Positions 10,268 to 19,615 of a stretch of 64,000 bases of DNA are shown here, in pieces. How positions within the stretch are numbered: position 1 is the first letter of the stretch; each line of letters starts with the position of its first letter. Below the pieces are notes generated by a model. That model was given only the letters and a program-made list of their open reading frames with translations. It had not been told where the DNA came from and made no database searches. The position numbers were made by a program, and so were the translations under genes. Source of the stretch: Methanolinea mesophila (GTDB lineage Archaea; Halobacteriota; Methanomicrobia; Methanomicrobiales; Methanospirillaceae); the NCBI RefSeq assembly GCF_017873855.1, contig NZ_JAGGKR010000001.1, forward strand, positions 558,001 to 622,000, written 5' to 3'.

Positions 10268-11482
10268 GTGCCGATAGGTACGATTAACGAAGCGGGAGTC
10301 GAAGGAAAGACGGTTCTCCTCCGTCTCGACCTCAACTCCCCCATTGATCCCACTTCCAGTACTATTCTTGACGATAAGCGGTTCCGCGAACACGTTCCCA
10401 CGGTCCAGGCCCTCGCTCAAAGCAGGGTAGTAATCCTCACTCACCAGAGCAGGCCCGGAAAAAAGGATTTTACCACGCTCGAGGCCCACGCGGAGAAACT
10501 TGCCCAGCTGATAAGTCGACCGGTGAAGTACGTGGATGATATCTTCGGTCAGTGCGCCAGGGAATCGGTCCGTGCACTGAAACCCGGAGAGGTGCTCATG
10601 CTGGAAAATATCAGGTTCAACGCGGAGGAGAACCTGACGTTAAAACCGGAAGAAGCGGCAAAGACTCATCTGGTAAAGAAGATCTCGGCGATGGGGGATA
10701 TTTTCGTGAACGACGCGTTTGGTACCGCGCACCGTTCGCAGCCGACGATGGTAGGCCTTCCCATGGTCATGCGTTCAGTCGCAGGACTGCTTATGGAGAA
10801 GGAAGTCTTTACCCTCAGCCGGGTTTTGCAGGCAGCACCGAGACCTGTTACCTTTGTGCTCGGGGGTACCAAGGTAGACGATTCGATCGAGGTTGCGAAA
10901 CACGTCCTCAACGACGGGATTGCCGACAGGGTCATCGCGATCGGGGTCGTCGCGAATGTATTCCTCCTGGCGATGGGCTACGACATCGGAAAACCTTCGA
11001 CCCAGCTCATCTCTCAGCTGAAGTATGAACCCGAGGTCGTAAAAGCGAGAGAACTCCTGAAAATGTTCGAGGACCGGATTCTGGTCCCGGACTGGGTCGC
11101 GGTCAGGGAAGAGGGGAAACGCGTGGAATACCCCGTAAGCGCCATTCCCGGGGAAATGCCCGTCCTCGACGTAGGAATGGACTCGATCGCTGCCTTTTCG
11201 GCCGAGCTGAAGAATTCCGGAACGGTCGTGTTCAACGGCCCGGCAGGAGTATTCGAGGAGAAAGATTTTGCAACCGGGACCTACGAGCTCCTGAAGTCTG
11301 CATCCAGGGTAGAATTTTCGGTGGTGGGAGGAGGCCACACCGCGGTCGTAATCGAGAAGATGGGGATCGAGAAGGATTTCACTCACATCTCGACCGGGGG
11401 TGGCGCGTGCATCGAATTTCTCACCGGAAAAAAACTCCCTGCCGTCGAGGCGCTTGAACGTTCCAGGGAAATATTCGGCTGA
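10268..11482 (+). CDS. pgk: phosphoglycerate kinase
   Basis: Cytoplasmic kinase converting 3-phosphoglycerate and ATP to 1,3-bisphosphoglycerate, used here in gluconeogenesis and lower glycolysis. GTG start at 10268 (another GTG at 10266 is out of frame) behind AGAGGG; 404 residues, as expected for archaeal enzymes. Motifs include VLLRLDLNSPI near the N terminus, HRSQPTMVGLP, FVLGGTKVDDSIEV in the hinge region, VVFNGPAGVFE, and SVVGGGHTAVVIEK with the C-terminal THISTGGGACIEFL. It lies 31 bases after ahaD in the same direction, so it is probably the last gene of that transcript; a T-rich hairpin follows. Confidence 0.96.
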   Translation: MPIGTINEAGVEGKTVLLRLDLNSPIDPTSSTILDDKRFREHVPTVQALAQSRVVILTHQSRPGKKDFTTLEAHAEKLAQLISRPVKYVDDIFGQCARESVRALKPGEVLMLENIRFNAEENLTLKPEEAAKTHLVKKISAMGDIFVNDAFGTAHRSQPTMVGLPMVMRSVAGLLMEKEVFTLSRVLQAAPRPVTFVLGGTKVDDSIEVAKHVLNDGIADRVIAIGVVANVFLLAMGYDIGKPSTQLISQLKYEPEVVKARELLKMFEDRILVPDWVAVREEGKRVEYPVSAIPGEMPVLDVGMDSIAAFSAELKNSGTVVFNGPAGVFEEKDFATGTYELLKSASRVEFSVVGGGHTAVVIEKMGIEKDFTHISTGGGACIEFLTGKKLPAVEALERSREIFG

Positions 11483-11494
11483 TTTTAAACCACA

Positions 11495-11523
11495 TTTTTA
11501 TTTTTAAGGCCGCTTTTTGGCCT
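11495..11523 (+). terminator. putative terminator after pgk
   Basis: A run TTTTTATTTTT directly after pgk is followed by the short hairpin AGGCC-GCTTTTT-GGCCT (11507-11523), whose loop is itself a T tract. T-rich stretches of this kind are the usual archaeal termination signal. Seen by eye only. Confidence 0.45.
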
Positions 11524-11892
11524 CTTCCGGCGCCCGACCGGCCCGGATATGACTCCGTACCAGGACAGTATTCTCTCCGTTCTTCATTATTCTGAACCGG
11601 GAAACCTCTCCCCGGAAGGGGAGATGAAAAAGACGCCTGTCTGGTGCCGCAGTGGAATCATCATCCGTCCGAAGGATATGCTCAATTCTAAGAGGTATCG
11701 CCAGGGTCTGCCCATTGGTCAGGGTAGGCCCCCCAGGAATGTCACCGGAAAATGAGGTAACCAGTAAGGAATACTGTTCGAAAAGACTCTCCTGACCTCA
11801 CAGGGATTAAGAACGCCCCTTGTTATGCCCTTCCATTCATGATGAGACGTCAGATCAGAACTTATTTCAGCCGGTGCAGTCGATCTCCTACT
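11524..11892 (+). other. gene-free stretch between pgk and the lipoprotein gene
   Basis: About 370 bases in which I find no convincing gene. A 68-codon open frame (11549-11755) has no clear ribosome-binding site or family resemblance. In-frame codons upstream of the lipoprotein start (from 11839) could extend that gene, but the added residues are basic and unlike a signal peptide start. No RNA gene recognised. Confidence 0.5.
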
Positions 11893-12252
11893 ATGGCCTA
11901 CCTCCGGTGGAAACTCCTCGCGGTCCTGGCGCTGGTGATCGGAGCGTGTTCTTTTGCGGGTTGCCTTTCTCTCGGGATCGGGGACGTTTCCTATTCCGAT
12001 GGCGGGATCAACGTCCAGTTCAACAATGAGGGAAATTCCACCATCCGCATTCTGAAAATAACCGTATACCGGGTGGACAATTTCACGCAGCATGAAGTCC
12101 TCCAGCGATCGGAACTGATCTCGCTAAAGCCCGGGGAGAGCGCTCTTTTCATTCCCATGCCCCTTGAAAACGGAAGCTATAAATTTTACATGTCCCTTTC
12201 GACCGGGGATGAACGACGATATGTGGTGATCCGCGATGTCGAAGTCGGATGA
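11893..12252 (+). CDS. small putative lipoprotein
   Basis: A 119-residue protein with an N-terminal hydrophobic helix ending in the lipobox-like FAGC (Cys about residue 24), so it is probably exported and lipid-anchored. The mature part looks like a small beta-sandwich: GINVQFNNEGNSTIRILKITVYRVDN and GDERRYVVIRDVEV. ATG 11893 is chosen because it puts the hydrophobic segment right after MAYLRWK; the open frame also allows ATG 11839. The function is unknown. Its last 17 bases overlap the start of adenine deaminase if that gene begins at 12236. Confidence 0.65.
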   Translation: MAYLRWKLLAVLALVIGACSFAGCLSLGIGDVSYSDGGINVQFNNEGNSTIRILKITVYRVDNFTQHEVLQRSELISLKPGESALFIPMPLENGSYKFYMSLSTGDERRYVVIRDVEVG

Positions 12253-13918
12253 TATGCCCACGCTTATGCGTGCAGCCCGCGGAGAACTTCCTTCTGATGT
12301 GATCTTTCGGAATGCCCTTCTTTTCAACCCCTACGCACTCTCATGGGATCAGGTAGATTTCGCGGTGAAACATGGCATCGTAGTCGGAATTGGTGACTAC
12401 AAAGGTATAAGGGAGGTGGATCTCAGGGGAAGACGGGTAATTCCCGGGATGATCGATGCACATGTTCACATAGAAAGCTCCCTGCTCTCACCCGGTGAAT
12501 TCGCACGTCTCGCGGTGAGCCATGGAACCACGACTGTCGTGGCGGACCCGCATGAGATCGCAAACGTCTGTGGTCTCGCGGGGATCGAGTACATGGTATC
12601 CGAGCGCGAAGGGCTTCCCATCGATATATTCTTCATGCTCCCTTCGTGTGTGCCCGCCAGCCCGTTTGATGAAGGCGGCGCAGTACTTTCGGCATCCGAC
12701 CTCGGGGTGTTCAGGGGAAGGTCCGGAATTCCAGGACTGGCCGAGATGATGAATGTCCCGGGAGTGCTCTCCATGGACCAGGGAGTATGGGAGAAGATCA
12801 GGATTTGTTCCCGTATAGATGGGCATGCTCCGCTCCTGTCGGGGAAAGATCTCAACGCCTACATCCTCGCCGGGATCCAGAGCGATCACGAATGCCTCTC
12901 CCTCGGGGAAGCAACGGAGAAACTTAAAAAAGGGATGTACATCTTTCTCCGGGAGGGTTCGACCGAGAAAAACCTCCGGGACCTCTATCCGGTGGTAACG
13001 CCCGCCACCTCTTTCCGGTGTGCTTTTGCAACCGACGACCGGCACGTGGACATGCTGGTAGAAATGGGACAGATAGACGATTGCGTGAGAAAAGCGGTGA
13101 GTTACGGCATGGAGCCCGAACTCGCCCTCAGGATGGCCACGCTCTCTCCCTGCCTGCGGTTCGGGTTTGAAGACCGGGGCGTCATTGCACCCGGGAAGAT
13201 CGCAGATTTCTGTATCCTCGGGGAAGGAGAGGTGTTCGAGGTGGCAGGGACGTTCAAGCAGGGCCGTGAGGTGATCATGGAACCGTTCGTCCGGAGATCG
13301 TGTGTCAGCCATTCCATAAGGACCGCTCCGCCCACGGCCGATATGCTCAAGATCGAAGGTTCCGGGGATGCACAGGTCATATCGATTATCCCGGGACAGA
13401 TTCTCACCGAAAAACTGGTCATGAACCTCGATTCGGGGGATATCCCCGACCTGGAGAGGGATATCCTTAAAGTTGTGGTCTGCAACCGGTATCATGACCA
13501 TATCTGCGGCATTGGCCTCGTTCACGGCCTGGGCCTGCAACAGGGGGCCCTCGCCAGCAGTGTTGCCCACGATGCCCATAATATCGTGGCCGCGGGAACA
13601 TCCGACCGCGATATCATCAGGGCCGTCGGGAGGGTGATAGACTCGTGCGGGGGGCTGGTGGCGGTCAGCGGGAATAAGGAAACGGTTCTCCCGCTGGAAT
13701 GCGCCGGGCTTATGTCACTCTCCCCCTACCAGGAGGTATACTCCGGATTAAAAGCGCTGAACCAGCACGCGACCAATATGGGTGCAATCGCAGATCCCTT
13801 CATGTACCTCTCCTTCCTTTCGCTCTCGGTAATCCCCCACCTCCGTATATCAGATCGTGGCCTGGTGGACGTCGACCGGTTTGCCAGGACCACGCTGTTT
13901 ATCCCGACAGAAAAGTAG
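12236..13918 (+). CDS. ade: adenine deaminase
   Basis: Amidohydrolase that converts adenine to hypoxanthine for purine salvage; cytoplasmic, metal dependent. It is 560 residues with the metal-binding signature GMIDAHVHIESSLLSPGEFA, the adjacent GTTTVVADPHEIANV, the ATDDRH motif in the middle and the C-terminal domain characteristic of the Ade family (VAHDAHNIVAAG, then EVYSGLKALNQHATNMGAI). ATG 12236 overlaps the preceding gene; ATG 12254, two bases after that gene's stop, is an equally possible start and removes six residues. It is followed by a long gene-free interval. Confidence 0.95.
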   Translation: MSKSDDMPTLMRAARGELPSDVIFRNALLFNPYALSWDQVDFAVKHGIVVGIGDYKGIREVDLRGRRVIPGMIDAHVHIESSLLSPGEFARLAVSHGTTTVVADPHEIANVCGLAGIEYMVSEREGLPIDIFFMLPSCVPASPFDEGGAVLSASDLGVFRGRSGIPGLAEMMNVPGVLSMDQGVWEKIRICSRIDGHAPLLSGKDLNAYILAGIQSDHECLSLGEATEKLKKGMYIFLREGSTEKNLRDLYPVVTPATSFRCAFATDDRHVDMLVEMGQIDDCVRKAVSYGMEPELALRMATLSPCLRFGFEDRGVIAPGKIADFCILGEGEVFEVAGTFKQGREVIMEPFVRRSCVSHSIRTAPPTADMLKIEGSGDAQVISIIPGQILTEKLVMNLDSGDIPDLERDILKVVVCNRYHDHICGIGLVHGLGLQQGALASSVAHDAHNIVAAGTSDRDIIRAVGRVIDSCGGLVAVSGNKETVLPLECAGLMSLSPYQEVYSGLKALNQHATNMGAIADPFMYLSFLSLSVIPHLRISDRGLVDVDRFARTTLFIPTEK

Positions 13919-14368
13919 GCAGGTATTTCGAAATCATCCCGGATTCGAGCCCTGATCGAATCCGCCCCCTTTTTTTCGCTCCCCTTCCCGTTTCTCCGTG
14001 ATGTTTTTTGAGAACTGCAGGTTCACCCGAAAGATCCGGTCCGGGAAGAACTATCCCAATTGGTATGAGTGGACGGGACTTGTTTAACAGGGATGAAATG
14101 AAACGCCCCCGACGGGTCTTATCCGGAGTATAGCATTCCACCTGCCGAATCCGGAACACAGGGGCTCAATTCGGAATCAGGTCACGTTATTTCAGAAAAT
14201 AGCCTCGTCATCCGGCAGGAATAGTGGAGAACAATAAGGGTGTACCGGGAACAATCCCGTCATCGTCCGCAGCGGAGCCTTCCATGATGCCACCTTGAAT
14301 GAATATCCGCATGCAGGGACTATTATCGCCGTCGGGACCGGTGCACCATAGGTTGTGTTTTGTTTTTA
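13919..14368. other. gene-free stretch after adenine deaminase
   Basis: No coding sequence, tRNA or repeat is convincing here. The only structure I see is a CCCCCTTTTTTT-like C/T-rich tract soon after ade (about 13966-13978), a likely transcript end, and a scattered inverted pair TCCGGA around 14119 and 14149. Open frames are short, lack ribosome-binding sites and resemble nothing known to me. Confidence 0.4.
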
Positions 14369-14380
14369 CATATATAAATT
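14369..14380 (+). promoter_or_regulatory. strong TATA-box candidate upstream of a non-coding stretch
   Basis: CATATATAAATT is the best TATA-like match in this part of the window and points at sequence with no gene for more than 300 bases. Transcription would begin near 14403. A second, separate A/T-rich box lies closer to the response-regulator gene, so this one probably serves another transcript. Confidence 0.45.
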
Positions 14381-14402
14381 AGTAGGCTGGTTTTAGTAAA
14401 AT

Positions 14403-14481
14403 GCGACGTGGATAGCTGAGTGATCCGTAAAATATCACCAATACATCACTGAAAAATTCAGGGCTCAATTTATGTTTTTTT
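14403..14481 (+). ncRNA. candidate small RNA (unclassified)
   Basis: About 80 bases downstream of the TATA candidate contain two small inverted repeats, GTGAT/ATCAC (14420-14438) and CTGAA-AAA-TTCAG (14449-14461), then a run of seven T (14475-14481). This is the layout of a short, hairpin-containing transcript with a T-tract end. No box C/D or other known archaeal RNA signature was found. It might instead be part of a long leader of the response-regulator gene. Confidence 0.3.
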
Positions 14482-14657
14482 CGAGATATTACGCTCGAAA
14501 TGAAGAAAAAACCCCTGCTTTCCCCGATGCCGTAACCAGTAGCCCAATTCATTCCGATATCCGGGAGCGCCGCATTTATGGGTGAAAATTACCTGCATCT
14601 TTCCAGGGGTGCCGCAGATATTATACCCGGGGAAAATAAGATAAATGCGAATCAGAT

Positions 14658-14670
14658 AATTATTATATCT
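14658..14670 (+). promoter_or_regulatory. putative TATA box of the response-regulator gene
   Basis: TAATTATTATATC lies 50-60 bases before ATG 14720. A start near 14690 would give a leader of about 30 bases. Two in-line TATA candidates in this gap (this one and 14369) suggest two transcripts. Confidence 0.35.
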
Positions 14671-14719
14671 GTCAGGAGAAATAAAATTCAATTAAGTATA
14701 CCTTACCCCGGAGCATCTC

Positions 14720-16048
14720 ATGATTACCGTTTTATTTGTGGATGACGAACCCGCTCTGCTTGAGATAACCAGGCTGTTCCTGGAGCGTTCCGGGGAAATG
14801 AAGGTTGAAACGGCGAGATCTGCACTGGAGGCGCTGGAAAAAATAAAAACCAGGACCTACGATGCCATCGTCTCGGACTTCGAGATGCCCTTGATGGACG
14901 GCATCGTATTCTTAAAAATTCTCCGGGCAGAAGGGGATCAGACTCCTTTTATCATCTTTACCGGAAAAGGGAGGGAGCACGTGGCGATGGATGCGCTGAA
15001 CAACCGTGCCGATTTTTATCTCCAGAAGGGAGAAGACCCGCGTTCGCAGTTCGCAGAACTTGACAGGATGATCCGGCAGGCAATTCAGAGAAAGGTCGCG
15101 GAGGAATCGTTACGCGGATCGGATCGCCTTATGGTGGAGATCATAGGGAATCTCCCGGATGCCACGTTTGCAATCGACAGGGATGGCAGAGTTATCTCAT
15201 GGAACAGGGAGATGGAGATCCTTACTGGGGTCAAGGCCGCCGATATGCTGGGGAAGACCAACCATGAGTATTCGGCGCTGTTTTACGGGAAACCAAGGCC
15301 GATGCTTATCGACCTCATCCTAAGACCGGAAGAAGATCTCTCACGATTCTCTTACACCAACATACGGAACGAGGGTAATTCTCTCGTAGCGGAGACCTCG
15401 GAAGCACGGAAAATGGGCAAAGCGGCCACACTCTGGATCAGGGCGACCAGGATAAACAATCCAAAGGGAGAACTGATCGGGGCGATCGAGTCGATCCGTG
15501 ATATCACCGAGATTCGCACCCTTGAACGGGACCGGGCAATCAAAGAAGAAAAGGAACTGGAGATCGGAGTCTTCGACAGGATCTTCGGGAAATCGGCAAA
15601 TGCCTGGTTCAAAAAAGGCCTGGACCTCTATTATAAACAGGGAAAATTCATGGACGCAATCCAGTGCTTCGACCGCGTCATAGAGATGGAGCCTGGACAT
15701 GTACAGGCGTGGCAGGACAAGGGGATCTGTCTTAAGGAACTGGGGCGGTACGAAGAGGCAATACAGTGTTTCGACCGGGTGATCACGCTCTCACCCTCCA
15801 ATCCTGATATCTATTATTTCAAGGGTGAATGTCTGGAAAAGATAGGAAAGAGTACCGGTGACTTCGAATATTTCGAAAAAGCCCTGAAATGTTTCGACCA
15901 GGTTCTCACCATGGACAATAAAAATATCAATGCATGGAATTACCGGGGCGTCTGCCTGAAGGAACTTCGAAGGATGGAAGAAGCGCGCAAATCTTTTGAT
16001 CATGCCCAGATGATCCTCCGCCAGAGCCTTCAAAAAAATTATGAATAG
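14720..16048 (+). CDS. response regulator with PAS domain and TPR repeats
   Basis: Cytoplasmic signalling protein of 442 residues with no DNA-binding or kinase domain. Residues 1-120 form a CheY-like receiver with acidic pair Asp8/Asp9, phosphoacceptor Asp53 in VSDFEMP and the conserved Lys83 (FTGKG). A PAS domain (about 130-265, NLPDATFAIDRDGRVISWN and the C-terminal IRDITE) follows. The last third has three tetratricopeptide-like repeats (AIQCFDRVIEMEPGHVQAW, AIQCFDRVITLSPSNPDIY, ALKCFDQVLTMDNKNINAW), so the output is probably protein-protein interaction. The histidine kinase gene starts 94 bases downstream in the same direction and is a likely partner. Confidence 0.9.
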   Translation: MITVLFVDDEPALLEITRLFLERSGEMKVETARSALEALEKIKTRTYDAIVSDFEMPLMDGIVFLKILRAEGDQTPFIIFTGKGREHVAMDALNNRADFYLQKGEDPRSQFAELDRMIRQAIQRKVAEESLRGSDRLMVEIIGNLPDATFAIDRDGRVISWNREMEILTGVKAADMLGKTNHEYSALFYGKPRPMLIDLILRPEEDLSRFSYTNIRNEGNSLVAETSEARKMGKAATLWIRATRINNPKGELIGAIESIRDITEIRTLERDRAIKEEKELEIGVFDRIFGKSANAWFKKGLDLYYKQGKFMDAIQCFDRVIEMEPGHVQAWQDKGICLKELGRYEEAIQCFDRVITLSPSNPDIYYFKGECLEKIGKSTGDFEYFEKALKCFDQVLTMDNKNINAWNYRGVCLKELRRMEEARKSFDHAQMILRQSLQKNYE

Positions 16049-16142
16049 AACATCTTCGTTTATTCCTTAAGATGCGGGAAATTTCCGGGAGATAGTGAAC
16101 AGTAATGTACTTGTGCAATTGGAATCCATAGACTAGTATTCT

Positions 16143-18026
16143 ATGGGGAGTCCCGCCTCTCAGGGTATTGCAGGAAAGGACATCATTGCCGGATTCAGGA
16201 ACCTTTCCGGCAGGGCCAGGCTGCAGCTTTTCATCGTCATAGTCATCACGGCTGCCGCATTGACGGCTTCTCTGGCCGGGATACTGCATGGGATCTCCCT
16301 TATCACCCCGTTGCTCCTGTTTATCCCTATTGCCGTGGCGGCATACTGGTTTCCCCGCCAGGGTGTAATTTTTGCGGTGTTTCTCGGTGTTCTCGAAGTT
16401 CTGCTCGTCTTTCTCTATGATACGCGGGAACTTGCGATCCTTACCTTTGCGGTTACCACGGCCAGTTTTTACGTGCTTGTCGCGATCGCGGTGGTCATTT
16501 CCTCCCTTTCGGGAGGGTTGAGGGAGCGTGAATCCCGTTATCACGGAATCTTCGATCATTCGGAGACCGGCATTTTCCTGGTCCGGAACGGTGACCGGGG
16601 GCTCCAGATAATGGAGGTGAATAACAGGGGCGCAGAGATGGTAAAAGAGGATCCCGCGGCACTCGTGGGGACATCACTCTCCGAGGTCTGGAAAGAGAAT
16701 GCCTCAAGGGAGGAATTCCTTGAAAAAATCAAGGAGGACCGATCGGTCTCAGGATTCGAGTCAGCACTGAACCCCGCGAAGGGGGGAAATGTTCCCGTCC
16801 TTGTATCCGGTGCGCGACTTCCCGGTTCCCAGATCGTGCTGACCTTTACTGATATTTCACGCAGGAAACAGTACGAACAACAGTTCCAGAGCCGGAATCT
16901 CCAGCTTTCCACCATTAACCAGGTAATAGGCAGCACCAGCGGTGCCACTTCAGTCCGGGAGCTCACGCAGTCCGCGATGGGGAAGATCGCGGAATTGCTG
17001 GGGTTCGAATATTGCGGGTGCCGGCTTTCGGGAACCGAAACCCACGGCGAAGAGGTGCTGCGCCAGGGAGATGATTCCCTTTACCGGGGGATTACCCGCG
17101 ATGAATCGAAAGCCGCGAAGGAATGGCTTAATTCCATCGAACAACAGGTGGCGACCTATTATCCGGAACCGGGAAAAACAACGTCAGAACCCTCCCTGCT
17201 CGGCGCCGGAGCCGTAATTCCCCTGGTGAGCGACGACGGCCCCCTGGGTGCGATGTATTTTGCCACCCGTCGGCCTCACGAGTTCACCCCCGACGAAAAG
17301 GATGTGCTCGAATCGCTTGGTACGGAGGTGGGAACTGCGATCACGAAAATCCGGCTCTCGGAAGACCTGGCGGTAGCGAATCAACGGGCGAACCTCTACC
17401 TGGATATCCTGATGCATGACATAAATAATGCGAACCTCGCGTCTCTGTGGTATGGCGACCTGCTTACCGAGATGCTTTCGGGAGAAGCCCGTGATATTGC
17501 AAGGAAGATGATCGAAGGAATTCAGAAGAGCAGAGAGGTCATCAGGAACCTCGAGACCATCAGGAAGATCTATGAGAGACGGGAAAACCTCAAGTCCATC
17601 GATCTTGACCGTGTCATCAAGGCGGAGATGGCACATTATCCCGATGCACGCATACGCTACGAGGGAAAAGCTCCCATGGTCCTCGCAGACGACCTTGCAG
17701 GGGAGATCTTTACCAATCTTTTCGGGAACAGCCTGAAATTCGGGGGAAGGGACGTGGCGATCGAGGTCGGCGTGAGCGAGCGAGGAGACGACGATGTGGT
17801 TATATCGGTCTCCGATCACGGACCCGGTATCCCTGACGAATTAAAAGAAGTGATATTCAATCGTTTCCAGACCTCAACGACAAAGGGTTCCGGAAAGGGC
17901 CTTGGGCTCTACATCGTAAAAACACTGGTCGAACGTTATGGCGGGAAGATCTGGCTGGAAGACGTGGTCCCGGGGGATCACCACGGGGGCTGCAGTTTCC
18001 AGTTCACCCTGAAGAGAGCGATCTGA
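16143..18026 (+). CDS. membrane sensor histidine kinase (PAS, GAF, HATPase)
   Basis: Sensor kinase of 627 residues. Residues about 20-125 contain four or five closely spaced membrane helices without a large extracellular loop. A PAS domain (about 130-245, YHGIFDHSETGIFLV to TFTDISRRKQ) and a GAF-like domain (about 255-415) follow. The dimerisation helix carries His425 in LMHDINNANLASLW, a divergent H-box with Asp after His. The ATPase domain has EIFTNLFGNSLKFGG (N box), DHGPGIPDE and GSGKGLGLYIVKTL. Such kinases are numerous in Methanomicrobiales; the signal is unknown. The upstream receiver-PAS-TPR protein is the natural candidate partner. Confidence 0.93.
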   Translation: MGSPASQGIAGKDIIAGFRNLSGRARLQLFIVIVITAAALTASLAGILHGISLITPLLLFIPIAVAAYWFPRQGVIFAVFLGVLEVLLVFLYDTRELAILTFAVTTASFYVLVAIAVVISSLSGGLRERESRYHGIFDHSETGIFLVRNGDRGLQIMEVNNRGAEMVKEDPAALVGTSLSEVWKENASREEFLEKIKEDRSVSGFESALNPAKGGNVPVLVSGARLPGSQIVLTFTDISRRKQYEQQFQSRNLQLSTINQVIGSTSGATSVRELTQSAMGKIAELLGFEYCGCRLSGTETHGEEVLRQGDDSLYRGITRDESKAAKEWLNSIEQQVATYYPEPGKTTSEPSLLGAGAVIPLVSDDGPLGAMYFATRRPHEFTPDEKDVLESLGTEVGTAITKIRLSEDLAVANQRANLYLDILMHDINNANLASLWYGDLLTEMLSGEARDIARKMIEGIQKSREVIRNLETIRKIYERRENLKSIDLDRVIKAEMAHYPDARIRYEGKAPMVLADDLAGEIFTNLFGNSLKFGGRDVAIEVGVSERGDDDVVISVSDHGPGIPDELKEVIFNRFQTSTTKGSGKGLGLYIVKTLVERYGGKIWLEDVVPGDHHGGCSFQFTLKRAI

Positions 18027-18123
18027 ACCGCTGAATCTTCCCGGAACATACTCCGGCGGTTCCTCCTGCAGACCCTGAATCCTGTTCTATGAACACAGCT
18101 TCCTGAAATAACCGGCCTGCCGG

Positions 18124-18873
18124 CTACAATATCCGGGTCCCGGTAACCGCCATGATCAGGAGAATGATCACCGGCTGGTGGATGACGTAAATTGCGAGGG
18201 AATGTCGCCCGAGAAATACGAGCCCGTTCCGGAGAGGAAATTTCAGGTCAGGCACCTTACATCGTCTTTTCCCATCGGGGTACGCGAGGTTCCCGAGGAA
18301 TATCCCCAGGAGGACCACCCCGAACCAGGGAAGGAGCGGGGTATAATCCACGCTGTAGAAGGTCGGGGAGTGAATGCCAAGAGGCAGGAGCCAGTCCGGT
18401 CCCCTGATAGTATGCACCACTTCTCCTGCAATAATGACCAGGATACCGGCGACAAGGTTAATCCATCTGAACCGGAGAAACGGTATCGAAAGGATGATCG
18501 AGATCCCGATGAGATGGAGAATTCCGAATCTTATGAACCAGGGGCCGATGATGATCCAGGTCACGAGGGTTACCGCGAGTCCCAGTCCGAAGATGAATAG
18601 TCCCCTGCGAATGTATTTGAGGTAATATGCCCGTGGTGAGAGGACTTTTCTCGCATGCGCCGAGCTTATGGTAAGGGACACCCCCACCAGGAATACAAAC
18701 AGAAATGCGGTCACGTAGGCGAAGTAACGCCAAAAGCCCGTACTTACCTGGATTGCAGCAACACCGAGGAATGTCAGGTCGAAGAGGGTATGAAAGAGGA
18801 CCATCATGCAGATCGCGACCCCCCTCATCGTGTCGATCTCCCAGAACCTCTGCGTCACGTGGGTCTGCTGCAT
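18124..18873 (-). CDS. DUF1624/HGSNAT-like acyltransferase membrane protein
   Basis: Multi-pass membrane protein of 249 residues with the start motif RFWEIDTMRGVAICMMVLFHTLFDL, typical of the heparan-alpha-glucosaminide N-acetyltransferase-like / DUF1624 family, related to acyltransferase-3 proteins. About seven hydrophobic helices are visible, and the end GLVFLGRHSLAIYVIHQPVIILLI matches the family's last helix. The substrate is unknown; transfer of acyl groups to a membrane-associated sugar or lipid is the usual suggestion. It converges with the histidine kinase gene and diverges from carbonic anhydrase, with about 150 bases for the two promoters. Confidence 0.8.
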   Translation of the reverse strand: MQQTHVTQRFWEIDTMRGVAICMMVLFHTLFDLTFLGVAAIQVSTGFWRYFAYVTAFLFVFLVGVSLTISSAHARKVLSPRAYYLKYIRRGLFIFGLGLAVTLVTWIIIGPWFIRFGILHLIGISIILSIPFLRFRWINLVAGILVIIAGEVVHTIRGPDWLLPLGIHSPTFYSVDYTPLLPWFGVVLLGIFLGNLAYPDGKRRCKVPDLKFPLRNGLVFLGRHSLAIYVIHQPVIILLIMAVTGTRIL

Positions 18874-19024
18874 ATTATTCCTCTAAGTTTGCCCGGGCGG
18901 GAGAAAATCTCTCTTCTTGTTGCCGCGCCATAAATTAGAAGAATTAATGTCTTTCATCGGTAAAATACCAGTGTGGAAATCCACTCCCCGCGAATCCAGG
19001 AGGATTTTCGGGGGATTACTGGTG

Positions 19025-19615
19025 ATGGCGATGATTGAAGATCTGATACTTGGAAATCTGAAATTTCGTGAGAACGACTTTAATGCGAATATCGAGTATT
19101 ACAGGAACCTTGTGCTCGGTCAGAGCCCGGGAGTGCTCTGGATTGGCTGTTCGGACTCGAGGGTAAACCCGGAAAGGATAACAGGGGCGAAACCGGGGGA
19201 AATTTTCGTTCAGAGGAATATCGGGAATATTATCCCCATGCATGACTGGAATTTCGCTACGGTCCTGGAGTACGCGGTCGCGCATCTCAAGATCAGGGAG
19301 ATAGTTATCTGCGGCCATTCCGAGTGCGGGGCAATAAAGGCCCTCGATAAAGACAGCATGGGGGACAGCTACATTCCGCTCTGGCTGAACAATGCCTGCG
19401 ATGCAAAGACCAGGGTCGATGCGAGGATCCCCGTTCCTTCCAATGACGAGGAGAGGAAAGCACGTTCAAAGGAGATAGAGATGGAAAATGTCAGGCTCCA
19501 GATCGAACACCTGAAGACGTACCCCATCATTCGCGCCGCCCTTGCGGACGACAGGGTAAAAATCTACGGGCTCTATTACAACCTTGCCACCGGCACACTT
19601 GAAAAAATAACCTGA
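19025..19615 (+). CDS. beta-class carbonic anhydrase
   Basis: Zinc enzyme interconverting CO2 and bicarbonate. With ATG 19025 it has 196 residues. The zinc site is Cys42 and Asp44 (WIGCSDSRVNP) with His98 and Cys101 (ICGHSECGAIKAL), the classical beta-class set. The C-terminal YGLYYNLATGTLE is also typical. The open frame extends upstream to 18917, but those codons are unlike the family and the preferred start follows GGGGGATT; ATG 19031 is another possibility. In a CO2-reducing methanogen it can supply CO2 for formylmethanofuran or CO dehydrogenase reactions. Its stop codon abuts the end of the convergent redox gene. Confidence 0.93.
   Translation: MAMIEDLILGNLKFRENDFNANIEYYRNLVLGQSPGVLWIGCSDSRVNPERITGAKPGEIFVQRNIGNIIPMHDWNFATVLEYAVAHLKIREIVICGHSECGAIKALDKDSMGDSYIPLWLNNACDAKTRVDARIPVPSNDEERKARSKEIEMENVRLQIEHLKTYPIIRAALADDRVKIYGLYYNLATGTLEKIT

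Noticed and set aside
11549-11755. 68-codon open frame after pgk
   Set aside because: No ribosome-binding site and no recognisable protein character; lies in the region after a likely terminator.
14403-14481. Box C/D small RNA
   Set aside because: No RUGAUGA box C with a matching CUGA box D at suitable spacing.
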